Source: Elusimicrobiaceae bacterium
Lineage (GTDB): Bacteria; Elusimicrobiota; Elusimicrobia; Elusimicrobiales; Elusimicrobiaceae
Assembly: GCA_028700325.1 (NCBI GenBank)
Contig: JAQVSV010000006.1
Span: 1 to 55,658 of the forward strand
DNA: 55,658 nt
Reading direction: 5' to 3'
In this document: positions 26,338-33,745 of the stretch, piece after piece
Layout of the letters: every line of letters begins with the position of its first letter
How positions within the stretch are numbered: position 1 is the first letter of the stretch
Position numbers and translations under genes: made by a program
Notes under the pieces: model-generated
Database searches by the model: none
What the model saw: only the letters and a program-made list of their open reading frames with translations
Told to the model about the DNA's origin: nothing

Positions 26338-27105
26338 ATGAAAAAGAAACTCATTGCCGCAGCCGCGCTGTGCTGCGCGCTCGCTTGCACAATCGTGCCC
26401 GCGCATGCGGGCACAAAGATAAAACGCGCGGCGACCGGCAACACCGCAAAGACCGTTGCACTCGACGAAACCGGCGCGGCGGCCGGCACGCTGACGGACA
26501 AAACCGAATATATCCTCTATATTCCGGCGGGCCTGAAACCCGGGACAAGGCATCCCCTCGTCGTCGCGCTTTCGCCCGGCGGCGAGCCGTATTCCATGCT
26601 TAACGCCTGGCGTTCGGCGGCCGACCGGCATAAATGGCTGGTATTCGCGTCGAAAGTGTTTAGCAACGGCGGCGACGCGGACAAAAAACTTGCCGCCGTT
26701 TCCAGCGCGCTGTATAACGAGATCTGCCTGCGGCCGGACACAGACTGCACAAAAACGATCGTCACCGGCATGTCCGGCGGCGCGATGGGCTCTTACATAC
26801 TCGCCATGATGGAGCCGGGCATGATAGCCGCCGTTGTCGCCAACACCGGCATGATGCACGAAAACGAGAAACGGGCGAATTATCCGCGCGGCAAGGCGGC
26901 GGTGTTTCTCGCCAGCCCAGCGGACTTCCGCTATGACGCGATGAAACAGGACCGCGGATTTCTTGAAGAAAGAGGCTGGAAAACCGAATGGCTGGAATTT
27001 GCCGGCGGGCACACCATCGCACCCGCCGGCATCTATGAGCGGGCCGCGCAATGGGTGCAAACCAACGTATTCAGCACACCGCAGCCGCCGCAAGAGAACC
27101 GGTAA
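26338..27105 (+). CDS. Secreted alpha/beta-hydrolase (255 aa)
   Basis: A signal peptide (MKKKLIAAAALCCALACTIV, cut near AHA-G at about residue 24) followed by an esterase/PHB-depolymerase-like hydrolase: 'YILYIPAGLKPGTRHPLVVA', the nucleophile elbow 'TGMSGGAMGSYILAMM' (GxSxG), and a C-terminal His in 'FAGGHTIAPAGIYERAAQW'. Likely an ester hydrolase in the periplasm or outside; substrate unknown. The Cys in the signal region is not in a clear lipobox. The ATG at 26338 gives a clean signal peptide and matches the -10 box six bases upstream; no ribosome site is present. Confidence 0.75.
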   Translation: MKKKLIAAAALCCALACTIVPAHAGTKIKRAATGNTAKTVALDETGAAAGTLTDKTEYILYIPAGLKPGTRHPLVVALSPGGEPYSMLNAWRSAADRHKWLVFASKVFSNGGDADKKLAAVSSALYNEICLRPDTDCTKTIVTGMSGGAMGSYILAMMEPGMIAAVVANTGMMHENEKRANYPRGKAAVFLASPADFRYDAMKQDRGFLEERGWKTEWLEFAGGHTIAPAGIYERAAQWVQTNVFSTPQPPQENR

Positions 27106-27410
27106 AACCCGATCAGGCTGTATCCGCGGCTTTTGCGCCGCGCAGTCGGCGTGTGCCGGCTGACGCGCCGGCGCCAAGTCCGCCGGAGATGAGGACACGC
27201 GGCTTTCCGCGCACGGATCCGGTTTTCAATGTTGAACGTGCCTGCCACCCGCTTTCCTGAAAGCCGCAAACAGGCGCAAAAATCCGCACGAAATGTACCG
27301 GGCCGGCAATCATTATGTCGTGCCGGCCGGCGCCGGATTTTTGTAAGCGGAATTTATTAAAAACGGGCGCCGGTTACCCGTCACCCGACCCGGTCTGGCA
27401 CAAATCCATT
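27106..27410. other. 305-bp gap between hydrolase and radical SAM gene (convergent)
   Basis: Contains copy B of the dispersed CATAAT-hairpin element (27301-27363) and a weak minus-strand stem CGGG/CCCG (27364-27381) followed by TTTTTAATAAATT that may end the radical SAM transcript. The remaining 190 bases hold no gene that I can support. Confidence 0.55.
27301..27363 (-). repeat. Dispersed CATAAT-hairpin element, copy B
   Basis: Minus strand: TTTTTAATAAATTCCGCTTA, then CAAAAATCCGGCGCC, GGCCGGC, ACGACATAATGATT, GCCGGCC. Stem GGCCGGC/GCCGGCC is seven perfect pairs. Nearly identical to copy A over 60 bases although the two lie 18 kb apart. Confidence 0.7.
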
Positions 27411-28235
27411 TTAATTCGGCGCGCGGAATCCGCAGGTTTTGCAGCAGTCCGGTCTATCGTCAGGTGAAGCGATTGCGCGGCGCAGCCGCATGGCGGCGGG
27501 CCCGGCCAGAATCTCATCAAGCGGCGAATCGGCTATTGAACCGAGCGTCATACGCCCGTCAAAATCCGCACAGCACGGCACAACCCTCCCGTCAGACAGA
27601 ATGGCGCAGTTGTGCCGCAGCCCAAGGCACCCGCCCGGCGGTCTTTCCGCGCGGGCCGAGCCGGGCCATTCGAAAAACGGGCCGGAATTAAAATACACGC
27701 CGGGCGCAAGTTTCACGGCGCCGCGCTCAAGCGCGGACGCCGTCACGCCAAATTCCGCAAAAACGCGGCCGGCTGTTTCGCGCTCGAAAACTCCGCGCAA
27801 ATCGCCGCGCAGCCGAAAAGAAGCGATCACGCGCGCCGGACGGGCGCGTGCAAAACGCAGAATGGAAAGCAACGCCGCCTCCCGGCCGCGCGTTTCAAGC
27901 GAGGCCAGCGCGTGCAGCGAAATCGAAACCTGCTTAAGGCATGGCTCTTCAAACAGCGCCGGACCGAATTTATCCAGCAGAGTCGCGTTGGTGACCAGAT
28001 TCACGGCAACGCCCGCCGCCGAGCAGATTTTCAGAATTTCCGGCAAATCCGGGTGCATGAACGGCTCGCCCAGCACATGCAGCGACACCACTCCCGCCAG
28101 CGGCCCGGCCCGCCGCAGCGTCATCCGGAAAAATTCAACTGTCATCCGCCTCGGTTCACGCGCGGAAACCGCGCAGAACCCGCACGCCAGATTGCATTCA
28201 TTGGTGATTTCTATAAATACGCGGCGGAATTTCAT
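27411..28235 (-). CDS. Radical SAM protein with SPASM-like C-terminus (274 aa)
   Basis: The radical SAM cluster motif Cys14-x3-Cys18-x2-Cys21 ('ITNECNLACGFCAVS') binds a 4Fe-4S cluster and SAM; 'LHVLGEPFMHPDLPEIL' is the GE motif region. The C-terminal half has 'CLGLRHNCAILSDGRVVPCC', then 'DFDGRMTLGSI' and 'CCKTCGF', the pattern of SPASM/twitch auxiliary cluster domains. Such proteins modify peptides or act as maturases for other enzymes. The gene lies 56 bases after the sensor-kinase gene on the same strand. No obvious peptide substrate lies next to it, so the role is open. Confidence 0.82.
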   Translation of the reverse strand: MKFRRVFIEITNECNLACGFCAVSAREPRRMTVEFFRMTLRRAGPLAGVVSLHVLGEPFMHPDLPEILKICSAAGVAVNLVTNATLLDKFGPALFEEPCLKQVSISLHALASLETRGREAALLSILRFARARPARVIASFRLRGDLRGVFERETAGRVFAEFGVTASALERGAVKLAPGVYFNSGPFFEWPGSARAERPPGGCLGLRHNCAILSDGRVVPCCADFDGRMTLGSIADSPLDEILAGPAAMRLRRAIASPDDRPDCCKTCGFRAPN

Positions 28236-28291
28236 AAGTGTTTTTCAAAAAGCGAACCGGCCGCAATCACGGCAACCCGCTGACACGGCCT

Positions 28292-29875
28292 TCAAACCGA
28301 GCCGCGCTCCTCTCTGTATACAGGCAGGGTGAAAGCGAATTTCGCGCCTTTGCCTTCGCCCTCGCTTTCCATCCACATCCGCCCGCCGTGCAGCTCCACA
28401 ATATCCCTGGAAATACACAGCCCCAGCCCGGTGCCGCCGTATTTTCTGCCGGGGCCTTTGGCCAGCTGCTCAAACTGGCGGAAAATCCGCTCCTGATCCT
28501 CCGACGCAATGCCTATGCCGGTGTCGGAAACCGCTGTTTCGACAAATTCGCCGGCCCGGAACATGGAAATTTTTATCGTTCCCCCGTCCGGCGTGAATTT
28601 CGCGGCGTTTGAAAGCAGATTATACATTACCTGCCGCACCCGCATTTCATCCGCCAGAACGGGCGGCACGTCCGGCGCAAGGTCCATTTCGAGTTTTAAT
28701 TTGTGCCGGACGGCTTTTTCGCGTATCATCACAAGACTGTTTTCAACCAGTTCCGTCAGCGCGACCCGCTCAGGTTCAAGCACCATCTTCCCGGACTCTA
28801 TTTTCGCCAGATCAAGAATATCGTTTATCAGCAGCAGAAGATGCCTGCCGCTTTCCTGAATATCGTGCGCGAATTCCCGCTGCTGCCGGCTGAGTCCGCC
28901 GAAACTTTCATCCGCCAGCACCTGCGCAAACCCGATTATCGAATTAAGCGGCGTTCGCAGTTCATGCGACATCGTAGAAAGGAATTCGGTTTTCGCGTGG
29001 CTGGCGGTTTCCGCGGCTTCCCGTGCGCGGACAATCTCCTCCTCGCTGCGCTTTAGCCTGGTAATATCTATTATCGTCCCGGTCATCAGCATGGCGCGGC
29101 CCCTGTCATCGCGGGTGGGGACATCGGCGCGAGAGTCAAACCATTTGACGCTGCCGTCGCGCATGGCGATCGGGTAGACGCTGCGGAACGCGTCGTATTT
29201 GCCGGAAATCGTGCCGAAAAACCGCTCGATACTATCGTTGACCGCAGCGGTATATTCCGGGAACCGTTTTTTTGTTTCAACCAGCAGGGCATGCCAGTCG
29301 CTCAGGAGGTAAGTCCGGCGCTCGGACCCGGCTGTTTCAAGCCCCATCATCCTCATCGTGATATCCAGCGCATGAAAAACGTCAGACTCGCGAAAATCTA
29401 TCCACCACGCGCCCACATCCGCCGCCTCCAGCGAATCGTGCACCAGCTGATTAAGCAACGCCAGTTCCTCCGTGCGGGCCCAGACCATTTCCTCCAGCTG
29501 TTCCCGGTGCCGCGCCAGTTCGGCCTCAGCCTGCTTGCGCTCGGTGACATCGGAAAACATCACCAGCCTTTTCTCGCCGATGCGGGTGCCGAACATTTCC
29601 ACAACCCGCGTCACTCCGTTTTTGCAGATGATGTTATATTGCTGCGGTTCAATGTCGGTGCCGTCGCGCCTGGCGCGCTCGCCCGCCGCGCGCCACGACT
29701 CCATCGCCCGGCGGCGATATTCCTCGTCGGCAATGGCCAGCCGCCAGAAATCCCGTGCGTTGGGAATATCTTCGGTTGTATAGCCGAAACTGCTTACGAA
29801 CCGGTCGTTAAGGAATTCGATATCGCCATTTTCCTTCTTTATAGCGATCGGAACCGGCGCGCACTGCGTGAGCAT
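28292..29875 (-). CDS. Sensor histidine kinase, C-terminal part (527 aa)
   Basis: Two PAS domains (about residues 1-115 and 140-255; 'FLNDRFVSSFGYTTEDIPNA', 'VFHALDITMRMMGLE'), then a full kinase core: H-box 'KTEFLSTMSHELRTPLNSII', N-box 'MYNLLSNAAKFTPDGG', G1 'VSDTGIGI', F-box 'IFRQFEQL' and G2 'YGGTGLGLCISRDIVELHGG'. The chain starts inside a PAS domain and is in the same frame as the gene just upstream, separated only by a TAG and two codons, so it looks like the second part of one kinase. No receiver domain or adjacent response regulator is present. Confidence 0.88.
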   Translation of the reverse strand: MLTQCAPVPIAIKKENGDIEFLNDRFVSSFGYTTEDIPNARDFWRLAIADEEYRRRAMESWRAAGERARRDGTDIEPQQYNIICKNGVTRVVEMFGTRIGEKRLVMFSDVTERKQAEAELARHREQLEEMVWARTEELALLNQLVHDSLEAADVGAWWIDFRESDVFHALDITMRMMGLETAGSERRTYLLSDWHALLVETKKRFPEYTAAVNDSIERFFGTISGKYDAFRSVYPIAMRDGSVKWFDSRADVPTRDDRGRAMLMTGTIIDITRLKRSEEEIVRAREAAETASHAKTEFLSTMSHELRTPLNSIIGFAQVLADESFGGLSRQQREFAHDIQESGRHLLLLINDILDLAKIESGKMVLEPERVALTELVENSLVMIREKAVRHKLKLEMDLAPDVPPVLADEMRVRQVMYNLLSNAAKFTPDGGTIKISMFRAGEFVETAVSDTGIGIASEDQERIFRQFEQLAKGPGRKYGGTGLGLCISRDIVELHGGRMWMESEGEGKGAKFAFTLPVYREERGSV

Positions 29876-29881
29876 TTGGAA

Positions 29882-31237
29882 CTAATGGCTGCTCTCGCGC
29901 AAAGCCAGCTCCGTGCGCTTCTGCTCGATCATCATTCTGGAAAGCCGGGTATTGCTGAAACTCAGGCGCGACACCAGCGCCGACAGCTTGATAAGGAAAT
30001 CCATCGCCGTTTTCACGCGCCCGGAACTGACATGCGGCACCCCGGCCAACGCCTTGAGATAGCCGGCCCTGTCAAAGCCGAAACGCCCGGCGGCGCGCCC
30101 GTAATTTTCCGGATCAGGCTTTTCGTCATCAAGAAAGAACTGGCTGGTGACTATCATGCCCTTATATGCGCCTTCTATATAAAGCGGAGTGGCCACATTC
30201 CACAGCCCCCGCTCGCATTTAAGCGAAGCGTATTCGCCGGGTTTGATCATGGCGGCCAGCTGTTCGTTGCAGGCAAGACAGTCGCTGGCCGTTTCCGGAT
30301 TGATGCGGTGGTATTTCGCGCAGATGTCTCGCCATCCGGCCGCGACGACAATCCCGTTATGTTCGTCCAGAATGCTGGCGTTAAGGCCCGTCAGGCTGGC
30401 AAAATCGTTCAGCAAAGACTGCATGGCGGGCACATCAATAATATCGCCCAGTTCGCGGTCGGGCGAGGACGGAAGCTCCGGCACATGATTCTCCGCCAGC
30501 AGCGCGAGCGTTCTTTTCTGGGCCTCACGGTATTCGGTAAGGTCGCGCCCGACGACCGAACAGCCCAGCGTTTCCCCGCCCGCGCCGGTAATGCGCGAGA
30601 GCGCATATTCCATCGGGACGAACTCGCCTTTTTTTGTTTTCAGTTCGGCTTCAAGCGTGGCTGTTCCCTCACGCCACACTTTGTCCAGCGTTTCCATTAT
30701 GCGCGGCGCGTCCGACGGCCGGAAAAAATCCGTGGGCCGCATGCCGGCGACCTCCGCATTGCCGTAGCCGGTCAATCTGTGCAGCGCGCTGTTGCATTTG
30801 ATAAGCCGGCCGTTTAAATCAAGCACGCAGAATAGATCCCTGATAGAATCGGCCACAAGACCGGCCGCGTCCACAATATCCAGACCGCACGTTACGGGCC
30901 TGTCTTTCAAAAAATAAAGAATCCAGCCGGACCAGCCGGGCAAGCGTGCGGCCGTGAAATCCAGCGTGTGCGGCTTGCCGTTTTTTCCGGTCAGCGCAAT
31001 CTCTCCGCGCCCGCCGGACACCAGCCCGGCTCGAAACTCCGCCAGCTTTCCGGCCTCTTCGAAAAAAGTTTCCGGCCCGGCGCGTTCCATTTCGGATACG
31101 CAATAGCCGAGCAATGCGGCCATGGCGGGGTTAACCGCCTCGGTTTTGCCGCCGTCATCAATAATCCAGACCCCGTAAGGAGCCTGCCTGAAAATATCCA
31201 GAAAAAGATTGTTTGCGCCAGACATACCGATCCCCAT
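29882..31237 (-). CDS. PAS-PAS-PocR sensor protein, N-terminal part of the split kinase (451 aa)
   Basis: Two PAS domains (about residues 10-115 and 125-235; 'IFRQAPYGVWIIDDGGKTEA', 'VADSIRDLFCVLDLNGRLIK') and a PocR ligand-binding domain at about 270-420 ('SLLNDFASLTGLNASILDEH', 'CLACNEQLAAMIKPGEYA', 'CERGLWNVATPLYIEGAYKG'). PocR domains bind small hydrocarbon derivatives or redox cofactors. The chain ends 'EQKRTELALRESSH' and TAG, exactly where a linker normally enters the next PAS domain. No transmembrane segment, so a cytosolic sensor. Start at ATG 31237 or at 31225 (MSGANN), the latter better spaced from GGGGAT. Confidence 0.85.
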   Translation of the reverse strand: MGIGMSGANNLFLDIFRQAPYGVWIIDDGGKTEAVNPAMAALLGYCVSEMERAGPETFFEEAGKLAEFRAGLVSGGRGEIALTGKNGKPHTLDFTAARLPGWSGWILYFLKDRPVTCGLDIVDAAGLVADSIRDLFCVLDLNGRLIKCNSALHRLTGYGNAEVAGMRPTDFFRPSDAPRIMETLDKVWREGTATLEAELKTKKGEFVPMEYALSRITGAGGETLGCSVVGRDLTEYREAQKRTLALLAENHVPELPSSPDRELGDIIDVPAMQSLLNDFASLTGLNASILDEHNGIVVAAGWRDICAKYHRINPETASDCLACNEQLAAMIKPGEYASLKCERGLWNVATPLYIEGAYKGMIVTSQFFLDDEKPDPENYGRAAGRFGFDRAGYLKALAGVPHVSSGRVKTAMDFLIKLSALVSRLSFSNTRLSRMMIEQKRTELALRESSH

Positions 31238-31434
31238 GCGCCTTCACGCGCGCCAGCCGCCGATACAAATTTGCCGTCTCGCAATTCCGTCTCACCCAGA
31301 ATACAGTTTACCTATATTACTGCCGTGAAGCAATACTCCTCCGGCGCGGCACGCCCCTGTTTTGCCGGACAGGAATTTAATATCATGTTGAATCGGCGGG
31401 CGCAGGCTGCGCCCGTGCCCGCCGCAGCGGCACT

Positions 31435-32013
31435 ATGAAAAATCCAGTACAGCCGGCGCAAGACCGGGAATTTGAGGCACGGGACTTTGCAGGACAGGTT
31501 CTGCCGGTTCGCGAATTTGCGCGGTGCCGCTTTAAAGCCTGCCTGTTCGCCAGAACCGACTGCACGGGAGTTTTATTTTCCGACTGCGTTTTCGAGTCCT
31601 GCGATTTTTCCGGCGCGATATTAAAAAACTGCCGCCTGCGCGGCGCGGAATTTAACAGCTGCAAATTCATGGGCGTGGATTTCACGCCCGTAAACACCAT
31701 GCTTTTAAGCTGGAAATTCACCAGCTGCAAGCTGGGGTTCTGCAATTTTTCCGAACTCAGGATAAAAGGAACTCTTTTCAAAAACTGCATCCTGCGCGAC
31801 ACGGATTTTATCAAGACCGACCTGAAAGACTCGTCTTTCTCCGCAACCGACCTAAAAGCGACAGTATTCCGCGGCGCGGACCTGCGGAAAGCGGATTTTT
31901 CCGGCGCGTTCAATTATTACCTCAATCCGGCGGAGAATCTGGTTGACAAGGCGGTTTTTTCCATGCCGGAAGCAGCCGTTCTGCTCGATCCGTTCGGCAT
32001 AAAACTGGTTTAG
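31435..32013 (+). CDS. Pentapeptide repeat protein (192 aa)
   Basis: Built from A(D/N/C)(L/F)xx-type pentapeptides, for example 'CRFKACLFARTDCTGVLFSD', 'CVFESCDFSGAILKNC' and 'DLKATVFRGADLRKADFSGA', which form a right-handed quadrilateral beta-helix. Central and C-terminal details ('NYYLNPAENLVDKAVFSMPE', 'LLDPFGIKL') resemble the Qnr/McbG-like group that mimics DNA and protects gyrase, but many pentapeptide proteins have other roles, so gyrase protection is only a possibility. No good ribosome site before ATG 31435. The gene has its own upstream region facing the sensor kinase. Ends in TAG. Confidence 0.85.
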   Translation: MKNPVQPAQDREFEARDFAGQVLPVREFARCRFKACLFARTDCTGVLFSDCVFESCDFSGAILKNCRLRGAEFNSCKFMGVDFTPVNTMLLSWKFTSCKLGFCNFSELRIKGTLFKNCILRDTDFIKTDLKDSSFSATDLKATVFRGADLRKADFSGAFNYYLNPAENLVDKAVFSMPEAAVLLDPFGIKLV

Positions 32014-32035
32014 CGCAGCAAACACAGGAGACGCC

Positions 32036-32341
32036 ATGAAATTTGAGACTCTCGCCATACACGCAGGCCTGCAGGCGGATCCGGCAACCGGAGCGGTCAG
32101 CGTTGCGGTGTATCAGATTTCCACCTTCAAGCATGACACGCTCACCACCAACCGCGGCTGGAGTTATTCCCGAACCGGCAATCCAACGCGGGCCGCGCTG
32201 GAAAACTCGGTCGCGGCACTGGAGGGCGGGAATTCCGGGCTGGCATTCTCGGCGGGCCTGGCCGCGGAAACAACCGTTTTGAGCATATTAAATCCCGGCG
32301 ACGAAGCGCTCGCCGATCTTGTGCAGGCCCTGCCACGCTGA
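32036..32341 (+). pseudogene. Remnant of a cystathionine gamma-synthase/lyase-type gene (internal deletion)
   Basis: The first 87 or so residues are a textbook N-terminus of the Cys/Met metabolism PLP family: 'KFETLAIHAGLQADPATGAV', 'WSYSRTGNPTRAALENSVAA', 'LEGGNSGLAFSAGLAAETTV', 'LSILNPGDE'. The frame then jumps to ALADLVQALPR and a stop. That last stretch resembles the extreme C-terminus of the same family (xxDLIADLxQAL). About 280 residues, including the PLP lysine, are missing, so no enzyme activity is possible. A good AGGAG precedes the ATG. It lies seven bases before a TauE/SafE gene, consistent with a former sulfur-metabolism operon. Confidence 0.8.
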
Positions 32342-32348
32342 AACAACC

Positions 32349-33176
32349 ATGACATTGACCGCGTTATCGCTTCTGGCCGCGCTGGGCGCGGCGGTGGGAC
32401 TGCTGGGCTCGGTATTCGGGCTGGGCGGCGGTATTTTTATCGTGCCGGTGCTGGTGCTTTATTTCAAACTGCCGATCCACAGCGCGATAGCCGCGTCGCT
32501 GGTAACCATCATCGCCACGTCAAGCGCGGTGGCCTCCGTCAACGTCGAACGCGGACTGGCCAATATGCGCCTGGGCCTTTCGCTGGAAGTGTCAACCGCG
32601 GCAGGCGCTGTGGCGGGCGCGTTCACGGCGGGCGCGTTATCCCCGAAGATATTGCAGTTCTGTTTTTCGCTGCTGCTTTTTTTCGCGGCGGCCGCGATGT
32701 TCAGAAAAGGCATCGCAAAACCGGCGCCTGAAAGCTCCGGCGAACCGCCGCCGGGCGGCGACTATGAATACACCGATCCCGCAACGGGGCGCGTGTGCCG
32801 TTATGCCGTGAAGAATCTGCCGGCGGCTTCGGCGGTTTCGGTCTTCGCCGGGGCGGTTTCCGGGCTGCTGGGCGTGGGCGGCGGCATTATCAAGGTGCCG
32901 CTAATGCATCTGGTGTGCGGCATTCCCATAAAAGCCGCGGCCGCGACCAGCAATTTCATGCTGGGCGTTACGGCGGCAACCAGCGCGGTCGTCTATTTCC
33001 GCAAAGGCCTGGTGCCGCTGGAACTGACGGCGGTGCTGGTGCTGGGCGTACTGGCCGGCTCGGCGGCGGGAATGCGAATACTGGCCAAAACCTCCTCAAA
33101 CCGGCTTCAGCTGGTTTTCAGCCTGATCGCTTTTTTGATGGCGGCCAAAATCCTGTCCGCCGCGTGGGACTTATGA
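32349..33176 (+). CDS. TauE/SafE family anion permease (275 aa)
   Basis: About eight membrane segments with the two-fold 'GLLGSVFGLGGGIFIVPVLV' and 'GLLGVGGGIIKVPLMHLVCG' repeats that define the TauE/SafE (sulfite exporter) family; each half carries the (F/V)GxGGG motif. A cytoplasmic loop near residues 120-150 separates the halves ('PPGGDYEYTDPATGRVC'). Expected to move sulfite, sulfoacetate or another small organic or sulfur anion. The stop overlaps the DUF1634 start. It follows the trans-sulfuration remnant, hinting at sulfur metabolism. Confidence 0.88.
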   Translation: MTLTALSLLAALGAAVGLLGSVFGLGGGIFIVPVLVLYFKLPIHSAIAASLVTIIATSSAVASVNVERGLANMRLGLSLEVSTAAGAVAGAFTAGALSPKILQFCFSLLLFFAAAAMFRKGIAKPAPESSGEPPPGGDYEYTDPATGRVCRYAVKNLPAASAVSVFAGAVSGLLGVGGGIIKVPLMHLVCGIPIKAAAATSNFMLGVTAATSAVVYFRKGLVPLELTAVLVLGVLAGSAAGMRILAKTSSNRLQLVFSLIAFLMAAKILSAAWDL

Positions 33177-33454
33177 AACACGACAAGGCTATTGCGGTTC
33201 TGATTTCCAGAACCCTTTATTGCGGCGTCACGCTCAGCGCCGCCGCGCTGATGGCGGGCCTGTGCGCGGTGCGGCTTTGGCCTTCCGCAGGCAAACACCT
33301 GCTGACGGCGGGACTGCTGATCCTGCTGCTGACTCCGATCGCGCGCGTTATAATGCTTGCGGCGGGATACGCACTAGCCGGCCGGCCGCGCTTCGCGGTC
33401 ATGGCCGGCGCCATACTGATTATCATGCTGATCGGCTATTTCATCGGCGGATAA
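33173..33454 (+). CDS. DUF1634 small membrane protein (93 aa)
   Basis: Three hydrophobic segments ('LISRTLYCGVTLSAAALMAG', 'LLTAGLLILLLTPIARVIML', 'VMAGAILIIMLIGYFI') with the 'GLLILLLTPIARV' signature of DUF1634. Its ATG overlaps the TauE/SafE stop (ATGA). DUF1634 proteins are commonly encoded next to TauE/SafE permeases, which suggests an accessory subunit; the molecular role is not established. Confidence 0.8.
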   Translation: MKHDKAIAVLISRTLYCGVTLSAAALMAGLCAVRLWPSAGKHLLTAGLLILLLTPIARVIMLAAGYALAGRPRFAVMAGAILIIMLIGYFIGG

Positions 33455-33469
33455 CCGCATTTTCTTTTA

Positions 33470-33475
33470 TATAAT
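33470..33475 (+). promoter_or_regulatory. -10 box of an apparent leaderless promoter
   Basis: TATAAT followed by six bases and the ATG of the GIY-YIG gene at 33482. No ribosome site fits between them. The -35 region is not recognisable. Confidence 0.6.
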
Positions 33476-33481
33476 CACAAT

Positions 33482-33745
33482 ATGGCTGACTGGACGGTCT
33501 ACATGGCGCTTTGCGCCAACAACGCGCTCTACACGGGCATCACAACCGATCTGGAGCGCAGAATGCGCGAGCATAATTCCGGCAAAGGCGCGAGCTATAC
33601 CCGGTCGTTCGGACCGGTGAAGCCGGTCTGGAGCGAACCATGCCGGACAAAAGCCGACGCGCTCAAACTGGAGGCCCTGATCAAGCGGCTCGGCCGCGCC
33701 GCGAAACTGCGGCTGTGCGGAGGAAACGGAAAATGGCGACACTGA
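33482..33745 (+). CDS. GIY-YIG nuclease-like protein (87 aa)
   Basis: A single small GIY-YIG domain of the UPF0213/YhbQ type: 'WTVYMALCANNALYTGITTD' holds the VYM and YTG motifs, followed by 'LERRMREHNSGKGASYTRSF' (conserved Arg and His) and 'KLEALIKRLGRAAK'. Function of the family in DNA metabolism is not settled; structure-specific or damaged-DNA nicking has been reported for relatives. The last 13 bases overlap the start of the beta-CASP nuclease gene, so both are probably on one transcript. Confidence 0.88.
   Translation: MADWTVYMALCANNALYTGITTDLERRMREHNSGKGASYTRSFGPVKPVWSEPCRTKADALKLEALIKRLGRAAKLRLCGGNGKWRH

Noticed and set aside
26251-27198. Upstream in-frame extension of the MFS/PlsC/acyl-ACP synthetase gene by over 300 codons
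   Set aside because: It lies opposite the secreted hydrolase gene, and the family N-terminus begins at the GTG at 26250 with a good ribosome site.
29291-30817. 508-codon open frame on the plus strand
   Set aside because: Antisense to the clear PAS/PocR kinase; composition and lack of motifs mark it as a shadow frame.
16192-31237. Genome-wide reassignment of TAG to an amino acid
   Set aside because: Many intact genes here end in TAG at the expected family length (lipoate ligase, gcvPB, hcp, queE, tdh, ferritin, tpx, beta-CASP nuclease).
31360-31395. Fourth copy of the CATAAT-hairpin element near the pentapeptide gene
   Set aside because: Only a short GGAATTTAAT match; the hairpin and loop core are absent.
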